A stretch of DNA of 53,066 nucleotides from Thermoplasmata archaeon (GTDB taxonomy: Archaea > Thermoplasmatota > Thermoplasmata > Thermoplasmatales > Thermoplasmataceae), in contig JAKBQY010000023.1 of assembly GCA_021835025.1 (NCBI GenBank), forward strand, positions 1 to 53,066. The letters run 5' to 3'. Positions 26,090 through 40,150 of the stretch are shown here, piece by piece. Numbering within the stretch: the stretch's first letter is position 1; each line of letters opens with the position of its first letter. The translations under genes and the position numbers were made by a program. Below the pieces are notes generated by a model. That model was not told the DNA's origin. It was given only the letters and a program-made list of their open reading frames with translations, and ran no database searches.

Positions 26090-26780
26090 ATTTCTGATTA
26101 CCACCAGGCCAGAAGACAAGTATGAAGCAATACCGTTGAAAAATATTAAAATTATCAACATTCCACTTACAGGTATAAAAAGAAATAAAATGGATGAAAA
26201 GGAAAAAAACTTGTTAATACAGGATAATCCTGATATTGTTGTCCTCACCAGTTCATATGGGGCAAAAATATTTTTTAAATATTATTTTAAATTTTTTAAA
26301 AGTGAGCCAGTTTTTATTGCGATAGGTGAAAGCACTGCAGATATCATAACAAAATATTGCCATGATCCCGTTGTACCAGGTGAAAAAAACTCCTATGGTG
26401 TTATAGACTTACTTAAAAATTATAAAAAAAATAAAATTGCGTTATTCAGGAGCAACAGGTCAAATGAAATAATAAGGAATTTTCTTGAAACACATGGATA
26501 TAATTACCATGAATATTTTATTTATTCAATTGAGGCTATATACAATAACAGAATAAAGGAATACATAACCAGTGAAAATTGCATGGGAATCCTGTTTACA
26601 TCATCAATGGAAGTTGATGTATTTTTCACAATAACGGGAGAGATTAACAAACCGGTATATGCAATTGGCAAAATAACCGGAGAAACATTGGGTAAATATA
26701 ATTATAATCCCATTATATTCAATAACAATTCGAATTTCAAAAATATTGTTAAAAAAATCGATCAGAATATTGATAAATAG
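26076..26780 (+). CDS. hemD: Uroporphyrinogen-III synthase
   Basis: Closes and inverts ring D of the tetrapyrrole. HemD is poorly conserved, but the frame has its pattern: an N-terminal FLITTRPEDK strand, DIVVLTSSYGAKIFF, FIAIGESTADIIT, ALFRSNRSNEIIRNFLETHG and ILFTSSMEVDVFF. Assignment is strengthened by the overlap with hemC and the 234-aa length. Its stop codon overlaps the 3' end of the convergent tRNA-Met gene by 3 nt. Confidence 0.88.
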   Translation: MDISKFLITTRPEDKYEAIPLKNIKIINIPLTGIKRNKMDEKEKNLLIQDNPDIVVLTSSYGAKIFFKYYFKFFKSEPVFIAIGESTADIITKYCHDPVVPGEKNSYGVIDLLKNYKKNKIALFRSNRSNEIIRNFLETHGYNYHEYFIYSIEAIYNNRIKEYITSENCMGILFTSSMEVDVFFTITGEINKPVYAIGKITGETLGKYNYNPIIFNNNSNFKNIVKKIDQNIDK

Positions 26781-26852
26781 CGGGGAATGGATTTGAACCA
26801 TTGATCTACGGGTTATGAGCCCGTCGGGATCTCCTGACTACCCTACCCCGCT
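26778..26852 (-). tRNA. Initiator tRNA-Met (CAT)
   Basis: Cloverleaf on the minus strand: acceptor AGCGGGG/CCCCGCT, anticodon arm ACGGG-CTCATAA-CCCGT, T arm AATGG-TTCAAAT-CCATT, discriminator A, no encoded CCA. The A1-U72 pair and the three G-C pairs next to the anticodon loop mark it as the archaeal initiator rather than an elongator Met tRNA. No intron. Confidence 0.95.
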
Positions 26853-26873
26853 TTTATGCTATATTTCTAAAAG

Positions 26874-26884
26874 GAATATAAACT
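26874..26884 (-). promoter_or_regulatory. TATA box for initiator tRNA-Met
   Basis: On the minus strand the sequence AGTTTATATTC is centred about 27 nt before the tRNA 5' end, in the 44-bp gap after the KH-protein gene. The tRNA could thus have its own promoter although it is in line with the eIF1A cluster. Confidence 0.5.
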
Positions 26885-26896
26885 TTAACAAAGAAA

Positions 26897-27445
26897 TTAA
26901 AACGCTCCCTCAATTTTTTTGAATTTCAGCTCTCCGGCATTTTTCTCCAGATAGGAATAAACTGTCTTATGTTTTCTTCCTTGTAATAGCATGTTTATTG
27001 CTTCTCTACTGTATTGAATTGAAATATAATCACCAATAATGGCAACGGTGTTCCCCATAACCGAAATATATGTGCCGGTTAATGATTCGATAATCTCCCT
27101 TGTCCTCCCCTCTTTGCCTATAATTCTACCCTTAAGTTCGGTAGCCCTTTTTGCATTTCCATTGGTAAACTCCTTTATTGAAATAATTTCAAACTGCATG
27201 CCCTCATTAAAAAGTACCATTGCCTTTTCAGGATTGAAACCTCTTGCAATTGCCTGAACTACATTGAATGCTAATAGAGATTTTAAGGCATCTTCCTTCT
27301 GATATACTGTAACAACATTATTCTCAGTATCTATTGATATTTTAGAATCTCCATTTTTTTCTATTTCTTTTTTAATATCTCCATTTTTCCCTATTATTAT
27401 ACCAATTCTATTTTGTGGTACCTTTACATTACCGGTCTCAATCAT
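26897..27445 (-). CDS. KH-domain RNA-processing protein, Dim2/Pno1-like
   Basis: Two KH domains: the first with the loop GIIIGKNGDIKKEIE (about 14-28), the second with KGRIIGKEGRTREIIESLTG (about 104-123). This architecture and 182-aa size match the archaeal homologue of eukaryotic Dim2/Pno1, a factor for small-subunit rRNA 3'-end maturation. ATG 27445 follows GGTGATAAAG; ATG 27457 is too close to that site. It overlaps rio1 by 8 nt, consistent with a shared role in 30S maturation. Confidence 0.88.
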   Translation of the reverse strand: MIETGNVKVPQNRIGIIIGKNGDIKKEIEKNGDSKISIDTENNVVTVYQKEDALKSLLAFNVVQAIARGFNPEKAMVLFNEGMQFEIISIKEFTNGNAKRATELKGRIIGKEGRTREIIESLTGTYISVMGNTVAIIGDYISIQYSREAINMLLQGRKHKTVYSYLEKNAGELKFKKIEGAF

Positions 27446-28211
27446 CTTTATCACCATTTAAATATTTATACAAATCATCTTCACTGCATTTAACATTTTT
27501 CTTTAAAAAAAATGTGGTTATGTTTTTTATATCCCTTCTTATAAATTCATTCGCTCTTGGGTGTTTAACAGATACGGATTGTCCCACATCTATAATGTAT
27601 GGATTTTTTCTGTAATATAATATATTGTATTCACTTAAATCAGCATGTACCAGACCCGCTTTTTTATACATGTTTTTTAAATTTATTTTTAATTTTTTGT
27701 ATAGGAGCTCAAAATCTGTATCAATGTATTTGATCTGTGGTGATGGCTCATTTTTTGTACCTATATAGGACATAAGCAGGACATTTTTATAATATCCATA
27801 GGGGAATGGTGATTTGACCTTTGCCTTTCTCATATCATCAAGATTTGTAAATTCCTTCTGTGCCCATATATATACAATATTGCTTCTGTTTATTCTTTCC
27901 TTATCAAATCTATAATCACCCCTAATATATTCAAATGTATTTGAAAATTTAAGGGTTGAAATTTTATAAATTTTTAAAGCATACGCCTTCTTTTTTTTAT
28001 CAATTACCTTGAAAACAAGCGATTCCTTTCCACTGGATATTGGAAAATCAACAAAATCAATATTAAACTTCTTTATGATATAATAAATGGAATTTAAAGT
28101 TCGCTTATCAAATACAAGCCCATATGTCTTTCTATCAAGGTTCAGTTTGTTTGAAAATTCATCGGTATCTATCAATTGCTTTAATGCACTTTTATCGTTC
28201 ATTGAATACAT
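27438..28211 (-). CDS. rio1: RIO1-family atypical serine kinase/ATPase
   Basis: RIO kinase involved in late small-subunit maturation. It shows SSGKESLVFKVIDKKKKAYALKIYK split as ISSGKESLVFKV (nucleotide loop) and YALKIYK (catalytic Lys), the catalytic loop LVHADLSEYNILY and metal-binding YIIDVGQSV followed by HPRANEFIRRDI. STLKFSNTFEYIRGDYRF is the RIO1-specific part. 257 aa is the archaeal length. Overlaps eIF1A by 20 nt. Confidence 0.93.
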   Translation of the reverse strand: MYSMNDKSALKQLIDTDEFSNKLNLDRKTYGLVFDKRTLNSIYYIIKKFNIDFVDFPISSGKESLVFKVIDKKKKAYALKIYKISTLKFSNTFEYIRGDYRFDKERINRSNIVYIWAQKEFTNLDDMRKAKVKSPFPYGYYKNVLLMSYIGTKNEPSPQIKYIDTDFELLYKKLKINLKNMYKKAGLVHADLSEYNILYYRKNPYIIDVGQSVSVKHPRANEFIRRDIKNITTFFLKKNVKCSEDDLYKYLNGDKDD

Positions 28212-28524
28212 CTATAATTTCCGGCAACATCCGGTTCCTGCTTAAATATGAAGCCTGGGTCCTGGTATATCTATATACAATATCGCCCTTTTCATTTTGA
28301 AAATCCCACGGTTTCAAAATAACAAGATCACCTTCTCTAATCCACATTCTTTTTTTCATCTTTCCTGGTATTCTGCAGTTTCTTGACAAACCATCCTCAC
28401 ACATTACAGTGAGTCTGGAAGCCCCTGATAATTTTTCTACTATTCCGTAAATCTCTCCCTTTCTTTTATTAGGGGTTATAACCCTCGTAATGTTCTCATC
28501 ATTATCCTTGCCTTCATTGTTCAT
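28192..28524 (-). CDS. eif1A: Translation initiation factor 1A (aIF1A)
   Basis: S1/OB-fold factor binding the 30S A site. The sequence EIYGIVEKLSGASRLTVMCEDG (two parts: GIVEKLSGASRLTV and CEDGLSRNCRIPGKMKKRMW) and GDLVILKPWDFQNEKGDIVYRYT are diagnostic. 110 aa, normal. First gene of eIF1A-rio1-KH on the minus strand. A TATA box lies about 29 nt upstream. Confidence 0.95.
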   Translation of the reverse strand: MNNEGKDNDENITRVITPNKRKGEIYGIVEKLSGASRLTVMCEDGLSRNCRIPGKMKKRMWIREGDLVILKPWDFQNEKGDIVYRYTRTQASYLSRNRMLPEIIDVFNER

Positions 28525-28546
28525 ATATAATACATAATTCCTTACA

Positions 28547-28560
28547 ATAATATAAATATA
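28547..28560 (-). promoter_or_regulatory. TATA box of the eIF1A-rio1-KH operon
   Basis: On the minus strand TATATTTATATTATT is centred about 29 nt before the eIF1A ATG. No clear Shine-Dalgarno site lies between, so the first gene is probably read from a leaderless or very short-leader mRNA. A mobile-element relic begins about 20 bp upstream. Confidence 0.5.
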
Positions 28561-28579
28561 AGCAATTTTTTAACATTTT

Positions 28580-28777
28580 GAGCGGAAAATCCCACATTTA
28601 TGGGTGGGATGAAAGCAAACCGGATCACATATGATTCCATGTATGCCTGTTACCGTAAAGTCGAATGGTTTAGCATGGGCTGCAGAGCACTCCCTGGCCT
28701 ATGAGAAACAAAACTATGGATATTACACTGGTAACCGTCGAAACAGGAAGCCACAAAGTGAATGTTCCATCATCTAA
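28580..28777 (+). mobile_element. Relic of an IS200/IS605-like element
   Basis: The stretch 28580-28616 holds GAGCGG, a CCCAC...GTGGG hairpin and GGGATGAAAGC, and is nearly the same as 52791-52829, which lies just before a tnpB gene. It is followed by a 44-codon frame (28643-28777) that begins MPVTVKSNGLAWAAEHSLAY and may be the C-terminal tail of a TnpB protein; its base composition is richer in G+C than the surroundings. I read this as an internally deleted element. The rest of 28525-28884 holds the promoters of the flanking genes. Confidence 0.5.
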
Positions 28778-28850
28778 AATCTATTTATAATACCGGAATA
28801 AATTATTTATTTTTTTCTCTGTTATGGAGAATTTAATCGATATTTATTGA

Positions 28851-28865
28851 GAAATATTTAAATAC
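28851..28865 (+). promoter_or_regulatory. TATA box of the APC permease gene
   Basis: GAAATATTTAAATAC is centred about 27 nt before the ATG at 28885, with no Shine-Dalgarno site, as expected for a leaderless mRNA. Confidence 0.55.
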
Positions 28866-28884
28866 TATTGCTACATATTCACAC

Positions 28885-30636
28885 ATGGCTGAATCAAAAG
28901 CTACAGAAAATTCTATAAATAATAGTTTAAAGCAAGATAAAAGATTAAGGAAATCCTTAAATACATGGGATCTGTATTTTCTTAGTCTGGGAGGTATTAT
29001 AGGCTCAGGATGGTTGTTTGCCGCATCTGCATCCGCTTCGACAACTGGCCCGGCTGCTATACTATCTTGGTTAATAGGCGGTATACTTGTACTGTTTATA
29101 GCGTTGGTATATGCAGAGTTGGGGGCAATGATACCGAGGTCAGGAGCCATAAGCAGATATGGCCACTATTCACATGGTGGAGTTGCAGGTTTATTCTTTG
29201 GTTGGACCTACTTTTTATCGGCGGTTTCCGTGCCAACAATAGAAGCAGAAGCAGTGATAACATATGCAAGCTCATATATTCCTTCGTTATCATACAGTGC
29301 TCCAAATCCACTTAACCCTGCTTTAACTGTTACATTGTTGTCTGCTCCTGGAATAGCACTGGCTGCAATTCTAATAGTTGGATTCTTTATGTTAAATTAT
29401 GCTGGTGTGAGATTGATGGGAAAAACCAATACTGGCATGACATGGTGGAAATTGATTATACCTATTGTTACAATAGTTATGCTTGCTACGTTTGTATTTC
29501 ATTCCTCAAATTTCACAAACCCTGCTCTTGGTGGATTCCTTCCAACGCATCATACATCATTAATATTCGAGGCTGTAGCCACTGATGGTATAGTTTTCTC
29601 CTTCCTGGGATTCAGGCAAGCCCTTGATTATGGTGGAGAAGCAAAAACACCCCAAAAATCAATACCTCTTGCAACGGTATTCTCCGTAATAACCGGTATA
29701 TTTGTATATGTATTATTACAGATAGTATTTATAGGTGCTATAGATCCATCAAAGCTGGCTGCCAGTGGGGGATGGTTTGGTTTAGCCTCGGCTACCCCAA
29801 CAATCTATGCTAAAAGTATAAGTGCAGCTCCCTTTGCATTCCTTGCGAAATCGTCAGGAATCTTTGCCCTTGTGGTATTGACATATATATTATATGCTGA
29901 TGCCTATGTATCACCAGCGGGTACCTTAAATGTATATGCTGGAACATCAACAAGAACCTTATTCGGTCTATCAGAAAACGGTTACTTCCCAGCGGCATTA
30001 TCTAGAGTTAATAAAAAAACAAGAATACCAACAATGTCTGTACTGATATCCACGATAATTGGACTTATTTTTCTGGCCCCATTCCCATCATGGTATGCCC
30101 TTGTGGGTTTGATAACGGGAGCAACAGCATTCACCTATATAGTGGGAGGATCAGCATTGATGGTATTCAGAAGGGAAGCAGATGAATTGAAAAGGCCATT
30201 TAAATTACCATATGCTAAAGTTCTGGCGCCAATAGCATTTGTCGGTGCAACACTGATTGTCTACTGGTCTGGATGGCCAACAGTTCCATACCTTGCAATA
30301 GGCATATTCTTGGGTATAGTTGTATACTTGATCTTACTCGGTACGCATAAGGTAACAAATGTATTTACATCACAGAATATAAAATCTGGATACTGGGTAC
30401 CGCTGTACATACTTGTGCTTGTTGTGTTATCCTATCTAGGAGAAAAAGGTTATGGTGGCACAGGAACCCTTCCATACCCATATGACTTTGTTGTGGTAAT
30501 ACTCGTTGCAATTATCTTCTACCTGTTATCTGTGCACTCTGGATATAAAACAGAGGAAATATCCGATATAATAGAATCAGGAACGCAGTATATAATTGAA
30601 GACGAAACTAAAACAACAACTGGAGCAAAGAAATAA
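28885..30636 (+). CDS. APC-superfamily amino-acid permease
   Basis: Large polytopic membrane protein of 583 residues with about 12-14 hydrophobic segments. Typical APC features are LSLGGIIGSGWLFAASASAS in the first helix (the unwound GSG substrate site), LVYAELGAMIPRSGAISRYG after it, and the FSFLGFRQALDYGGEAKTPQ segment in helix 6 and its loop. It likely imports amino acids or polyamines with protons; the substrate is not readable. The cytosolic N-terminus has about 40 charged residues. A T-rich run after the stop may end transcription. Confidence 0.9.
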   Translation: MAESKATENSINNSLKQDKRLRKSLNTWDLYFLSLGGIIGSGWLFAASASASTTGPAAILSWLIGGILVLFIALVYAELGAMIPRSGAISRYGHYSHGGVAGLFFGWTYFLSAVSVPTIEAEAVITYASSYIPSLSYSAPNPLNPALTVTLLSAPGIALAAILIVGFFMLNYAGVRLMGKTNTGMTWWKLIIPIVTIVMLATFVFHSSNFTNPALGGFLPTHHTSLIFEAVATDGIVFSFLGFRQALDYGGEAKTPQKSIPLATVFSVITGIFVYVLLQIVFIGAIDPSKLAASGGWFGLASATPTIYAKSISAAPFAFLAKSSGIFALVVLTYILYADAYVSPAGTLNVYAGTSTRTLFGLSENGYFPAALSRVNKKTRIPTMSVLISTIIGLIFLAPFPSWYALVGLITGATAFTYIVGGSALMVFRREADELKRPFKLPYAKVLAPIAFVGATLIVYWSGWPTVPYLAIGIFLGIVVYLILLGTHKVTNVFTSQNIKSGYWVPLYILVLVVLSYLGEKGYGGTGTLPYPYDFVVVILVAIIFYLLSVHSGYKTEEISDIIESGTQYIIEDETKTTTGAKK

Positions 30637-30665
30637 ATTATAAATATTTTTTATTTTTTTAAAAC
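30637..30665 (+). terminator. T-rich probable terminator after the permease
   Basis: Directly after the permease stop, the plus strand reads AATATTTTTTATTTTTTT, an oligo-T run of the kind that ends archaeal transcription without a hairpin. The 183 bp to the nusA 3' end hold nothing else that I can support. Confidence 0.4.
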
Positions 30666-30819
30666 AATATAAGATCTTTTAAGAATCTTCATTATGAAAT
30701 TATTTTTATATTTAAACACAGAAATAGGATAAACCCGCAGTCTGTATTTAAAACCAATGAAAATATCATAAAGATTTGATTTTATTGAATAGAATGTTTT
30801 ATAAAATGTATTTAAAAGT

Positions 30820-31251
30820 CTATCTTTGTTTAATTATGACATTTTTTATCTTGAAATATCTTGCTATGGCATCCCTCATCAGTTTTATGTTCCTGCTATC
30901 CTTGCCTATTGCCTTACCAATATTTTCTGGTGCAATTGTTAGGAATATATTGGTGGTATTTTCTTTCCATATTAAATCTATTTCCCTGACCTCATATCGA
31001 TAAAATAAATTTCTTGTAAATGTTAATAAATCCTGTGAAAATTCGGCCATTATTATTCTTTTATTGATTTTTTCCTTTAGATCAGTTATAATTTTTTCAT
31101 GTTTTTTAAAAATTTCTGCAAGTTTTCGTTCTCCCACAACAAATAACACCATTTCCTCATTTTCAAGGCATTCGTATACATTTGTTCTAGTGTAGCTTTC
31201 AAATAGTTTTATATATCCCAAAGTTTGGTTATCCAGAATTATTTCATTCAT
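30820..31251 (-). CDS. nusA: Archaeal NusA-like transcription factor (KH domains only)
   Basis: RNA-binding protein of 143 aa related to the KH part of bacterial NusA. The second KH loop is seen in IFLTIAPENIGKAIGKDSRNIKLM, split as FLTIAPENIGKAIG and KDSRNIKLM. ATG 31251 (MNEIILDNQ) has a GTGAT site in the end of rpoA2 and lies 4 nt after the rpoA2 stop. It is the last gene of the RNA polymerase operon. In many archaea L30e lies between rpoA2 and nusA; it is missing here. Confidence 0.88.
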   Translation of the reverse strand: MNEIILDNQTLGYIKLFESYTRTNVYECLENEEMVLFVVGERKLAEIFKKHEKIITDLKEKINKRIIMAEFSQDLLTFTRNLFYRYEVREIDLIWKENTTNIFLTIAPENIGKAIGKDSRNIKLMRDAIARYFKIKNVIIKQR

Positions 31252-31255
31252 AAAA

Positions 31256-35432
<4,177 letters not shown>

Positions 35433-35436
<4 letters not shown>

Positions 35437-38400
35437 TTCATATCACCCAATTCCAATCTCATCACAATACCCATGGAACTCAATTCATCTCTCATTAATT
35501 TGAATGCATAGCTGGTTTCTATTGGATAAATATTTCCAGTATTACCGCATACAGGGCATTTTAAGGTACCCTTTTTGAAATCATAAATTGCTATATGCCC
35601 ACATGATGGATTGCCACAAACATATAATATTGTCCCATCACTCTGATCAAGTAATCTATCCTTAATGACCATGGAAGCACCATGTGCAATTAATGTATCT
35701 CTTTCCATTTCTCCGAATCTCAGTCCTCCCTGTCTTGACCTTCCTTCAGTTGGCTGTCTAGTGAGTATCTGTATTGGGCCTCTGGATCTGGCATGGAATT
35801 TGCTTGCAACCATATGGTGAAGTTTCTGGTAATATATCACACCCACGAATATGTCAACCTTAAATTTTTTACCTGTAATGCCATCGTACATTACTTCATT
35901 GCCGGATTCACGGAACCCGTATTTTTTAAGTTCATCCCTCATGCTTTTTTCAGGCTGGCCATTGAATATTGTTGAATCTATATTCTCGCCCGTCATTGTT
36001 GAAATTTTTGCTCCCATCATTTCAAGAACATGACCCAATGTCATTCTGGATGGGACTGAATGCGGGTTGAATAATAAATCTGGAATGATACCCTCTTCTG
36101 TGAATGGCATATCTTCCTGTTGAACCACATGCCCTATAACTCCTTTCTGTCCATGCCTGGAAGCAAATTTATCCCCGGGTTGGGGGATTCTGTCACTTCT
36201 AACTTTAACCTTTACTATCCTGCTATTACTTTCAGAAACAGTCAGGAAAACGTCGTCAACGTAACCAGACTCATTTGGCCTCACAGTAATGGATGATTCT
36301 CTTCTTCTCAGCGGGCCAAGTTTGTCCGCATTTTCTTCTTCAAGAAATCTTGGTGGGGATGTTTTTCCAACAAGAACATCGGAGCTTTCAACCATTGCTT
36401 CTGGCTGTATCACTCCATCCTCCCCCAAATTTTTATAGAATTCTTCGGCCCTTGCGCCGAGAACATCATGGCTTGGAATTTCAAAATGATCCTCCTGGCC
36501 ACCGGGATATCTTTTTTCCTCGGCGGTATATGTCCTAAAGAAAGAACTTCTCCCAAGACCCCTTTCTATGGAAGCTTTGTTCATTATAATTGCATCCTGC
36601 ATATTATATCCATGATAGGAAAGAATTGCAACTACAAAATTCTGCCCTGCTGGTTTTTTGTAATATTTTATGAAATCCATAACTTTTGTTGTAACCAGTG
36701 GAACCTGTGGGTAATGCAATAAATGCCCCCTCGTATCAGTCCTGATCCTGTAATTTGCAGCTGGCAAACCTATTGACTGCTTAATCATAGCAGATGCAAT
36801 GGTAATTCTTGGTGAAGAATTATGTTCTGGATAGGGTATAAGTGACGCAACCACTCCAAGTATCATTGATGCATCAACCTCACAATGAGTATGGTCTTCT
36901 TCAAGAAGGCCTATGCCCTTCATTCTTGCATGGCATTTTTCGCATTCCAGGGTGATATCATCTTCACCTGGATTTACCCATGTGATACTGTTTCGGTAAA
37001 GTACCTCTCCACAATTGGGGCATACTTCGGGATAATTGAATGGAAAAACGGCTATATACGCATTTTCTTCCTCTTCCGCATCAAGCCATTCAATTGAACC
37101 CTCATTCACAAGGTCGGTTATTGTATATTCTCCCATTTTCAGCTTTTCAACCATATCACTATTCAAACGTGTCCTTCCATTTTCAATTACAAGAAGAGGC
37201 CTTCTCAATCTTCCCCTATCACAATTTATTATGACCTCGTTGGTGTTTTTATCATATTTGACATTTACTTCATTTGATATTTTTCCAGATCTCCTTAAAT
37301 TCCTCACCGTTTCAGTCAATGTTATGGGGTCATCATGATATCCAATGAAATCACCATTAAGGTAAACTCTACCTGAAAATTCTTCCTTTGTAATATCATA
37401 AATATCCATATTCTTAAGTTCGTTATACACAATATCTGAATCAATACCTTGTGTTACATTTATAATAAGCGAAGCATTTTTCACCAGCCCACAATTCTGG
37501 CCTTCTGGTGTTTCATTTGGGCATATTCTTCCCCATTGTGTAGGATGCAAATCCCTTGCTTCAAAATGGGGTTGCGATCTGGTTAATGGTGATATTATTC
37601 TTCTCAGGTGACTTAGAGTTGCCATGTTTGATGTTCTATCCAATAGCTGTGATACTCCCGTTCTACCGCCTATCCAGTTTCCTGTTGCCATTGAATGAAG
37701 AATTTTTTGTGTTAATAAATCCTGCCTTATAGCTGGTTTTAATCTCACCCCTCTTTTTTTGTTGAATGTTTTTTCTAATTGATATTTTAAATCCTTCATC
37801 ACTGACTGGAAGGAATTTCTGAAAAGTTCATCAAGAAGGTCTCCCGACAACTTAATTCTTTTATTTGCATAATGATCCTTATCATCTACATTCCTGATAC
37901 CCAGATTAAGTTCCAGTAAAGATCTGGCCATTCTCCCAAGATATATGGCTTTTTTCAATCTATCTGATTCCTCGCCGCCAAGATGTGGAAGCAATGCCCT
38001 ATCAAGCATCTGGATAATTTTTTTGTCCCTGAATTCTTTTGCCTGACCAGCAGCAAACCTCTTTTCAAGGTATGATATTGCGTCATCGTGTGTATTAATA
38101 CCATTTGGTGGAAGTATTTTTGGGTTTTTCGAATCCTCTATATTTGCATATATTAAAGGATCCATCCTCATATCAGAATAAATGGCATTGTGTATATCAA
38201 CATCCTTTTCAATTCCAAGTGCTTTCATTAATATTACAAGGGGTACCGCTCCTGCCACTGTGGGTATTGAAACATTTATTATTCCATCATTCCCTTTTTC
38301 CATAGATATTAAGGCCCTGAACCCTCCTTTCTGTGAAAATACCTTTGCCACTTCAACCTTTGTGTCATATTTTTCTTCATATTCCACCAAAATTTTATTT

Positions 38401-39023
38401 GGGGCCAGATCCTCAAGAGAAACTATAACCTTCTCCGTTCCCTTAATTATGAAATATCCTCCAGGATCGGTTGGGTCTTCATCAACATATTTTAATTTTT
38501 CTTCCCTTGTACCATCTATTGGTCCTCCATTTTTTTCAATATAGGTATCAAGGCTCTGTTCTGATAATGTGCATATTCTGGACCTCACCATAACTGGAAT
38601 TTCTCCAACTTTAATGGTGTTCACATCCTTTTCAACACCATCCTCAATAACTCTTAATCTCAAGCTTATTGGTGCCATGTAATTAAGATCTCTTAATCTC
38701 GCCTCCTGGGGTGTTATCTGGTTTGATGCGCCTGAGGCTTCCTTTATTTCAGGTTTTTCAACCCATATAGTTGGATCACCAACAGGTTTCCCATTTTCAT
38801 CTCTTTCTCTTCCAAAATATATTTTTATCTCCTTTCCATGGGTTTTTGAAGTATCAAGCTCTACAACTCCGGGAACAGAGTCGTCTGAAATTTTAGTTTC
38901 ATCAACAATCTGTTGCATGATGTTATCAGGATTTCCCTTGGAAGCATAAAAATAATTCATAGAGTCTATCTGATAGTTGACCACGCTTTCTGATTTAAAA
39001 AAAGCATCTAAAATAGGGTTCAT
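35433..39023 (-). CDS. rpoB: DNA-directed RNA polymerase subunit B (unsplit)
   Basis: Second-largest subunit as one 1196-residue protein, unlike the B'/B'' split in methanogens and halophiles. Motifs: [22 protein letters not shown] in parts, [22 protein letters not shown], the zinc site CPNCGEVL...[27 protein letters not shown] and the C-terminal CGNPSCGH...CPVCGN. The start ATG lies 2 nt after the rpoH stop. Confidence 0.97.
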
Positions 39024-39025
39024 TT

Positions 39026-39286
39026 TTATATCACACTCTTTACAATAATCCGGTAATACTCGTAATAACCGGCTGTGGGGCTTTTCCGAATTATTCTTAT
39101 CATTCTCCCTGGTTCAAGTTTTCCGTATATTTCTTCCAAGGCTTTAATTGCAGGATCATTGATGCTTATCTTGGGAAGATTTTCTTTTGAAACGTTGAGT
39201 TTACTCAAAATATTTAACTCTTCTTCAACTGGAACCAGATGATGTTCTGGCACTATTTCGTGCTCAAGCACATTGAACTTACTCAT
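39026..39286 (-). CDS. rpoH: DNA-directed RNA polymerase subunit H
   Basis: Homologue of the eukaryotic Rpb5 C-terminal domain (86 aa). [15 protein letters not shown] at the N-terminus and [21 protein letters not shown] at the end are the family signature. GGTGATAAA lies directly before the ATG, beginning a few nt after the end of the tRNA-Lys gene. First protein gene of the RNA polymerase operon. Confidence 0.95.
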   Translation of the reverse strand: MSKFNVLEHEIVPEHHLVPVEEELNILSKLNVSKENLPKISINDPAIKALEEIYGKLEPGRMIRIIRKSPTAGYYEYYRIIVKSVI

Positions 39287-39299
39287 TTTATCACCAAAA

Positions 39300-39373
<74 letters not shown>

Positions 39374-39725
39374 ATATAATGTAGCTCGCTATAATTTTTT
39401 TTACTAATCATAACCTTTTGCGTAAAACCATATTACTAAATAGTATTTTAAATTTTTACTTTTTGACTGAAAATTTGTGGTTTTAATAGAAACTTGTTTT
39501 AAATATTTTTCTATTAACCAAAAAAAAGATGATTTTTTCACTCAGAATAAACAATTGTGAAACACATATTTTAACGGGTTTTGTAAGTACACACCATTTA
39601 ATAATTAGATAAGTGATCTTTTAGAAGAGGTCTACTGTACATATGAAGGAGAATAAAATTGATGAAATCATTCATAAAATAGAAAAATTTAATTAGTGCA
39701 CTTTAAATAAATATATGTGGTGAGT
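39374..39725. other. Intergenic region, about 350 bp, between tRNA-Lys and the sulfur cluster
   Basis: Next to the tRNA, CTATAATTTT (39389-39398, read on the minus strand) is a TATA-like box about 21 nt from the tRNA 5' end. On the other side CTTTAAATAAATA (39701-39713) lies about 20 nt before the DsrE-like ATG. Between them is A+T-rich DNA with only a 17-codon frame at 39643 that I do not accept as a gene. Confidence 0.55.
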
Positions 39726-40139
39726 ATGGCAAAAACAATGTCGATTGTTCTGGATTCCGGAACTATAGATAAGATAGCTGCTGCGGGTGTTATTACATCA
39801 GGGGCGGTTGCCAATGGCGTGGACGTAAACATCTTTGTGACATTTTGGGCTCTTTTGAAATTTAGAAAAAATGACGACACCCCAAACAAGCTAAGCTATG
39901 ACGGAGCTGATATAAGTGATATGGTTCTAAAAAAGATGGGTGAAAAGAAGGTGCAGTCCGGAATAGAGATGATAAAGAATGCCAAAGAGATCGGAAATGT
40001 CCATGTATATGGGTGTGCTCTCATGTCCGATGTAATGGACATAAAAAAAGAAGATCTTGATGATATTGTAGAAGATATAATTGGTGTGAGCGAATTCGTA
40101 TCCATGTCAGAGGAATCATATACAACATTGTTTATATGA
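39726..40139 (+). CDS. DsrE/DsrE2-like sulfur-carrier protein
   Basis: DsrE-fold protein of 137 residues. The SIVLDSGTIDKIAAAGVITSGAVANGVDVNIF region (two parts: SIVLDSGTIDKI and ITSGAVANGVDVNIF) and the cysteine in NVHVYGCALMSDVMDIKKED fit the DsrE2 group, in which that Cys carries sulfane sulfur. It opens a run of four same-strand genes with TusA and a sulfide:quinone oxidoreductase-like enzyme, so it likely passes persulfide sulfur in the cytosol. The ATG is probably leaderless. Confidence 0.8.
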   Translation: MAKTMSIVLDSGTIDKIAAAGVITSGAVANGVDVNIFVTFWALLKFRKNDDTPNKLSYDGADISDMVLKKMGEKKVQSGIEMIKNAKEIGNVHVYGCALMSDVMDIKKEDLDDIVEDIIGVSEFVSMSEESYTTLFI

Positions 40140-40150
40140 GGTGAAAAATC

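Noticed and set aside
39643-39696. A 17-codon frame (MKENKIDEII...) upstream of the DsrE-like gene
   Set aside because: Too short and without a promoter or ribosome-binding site at a proper distance.
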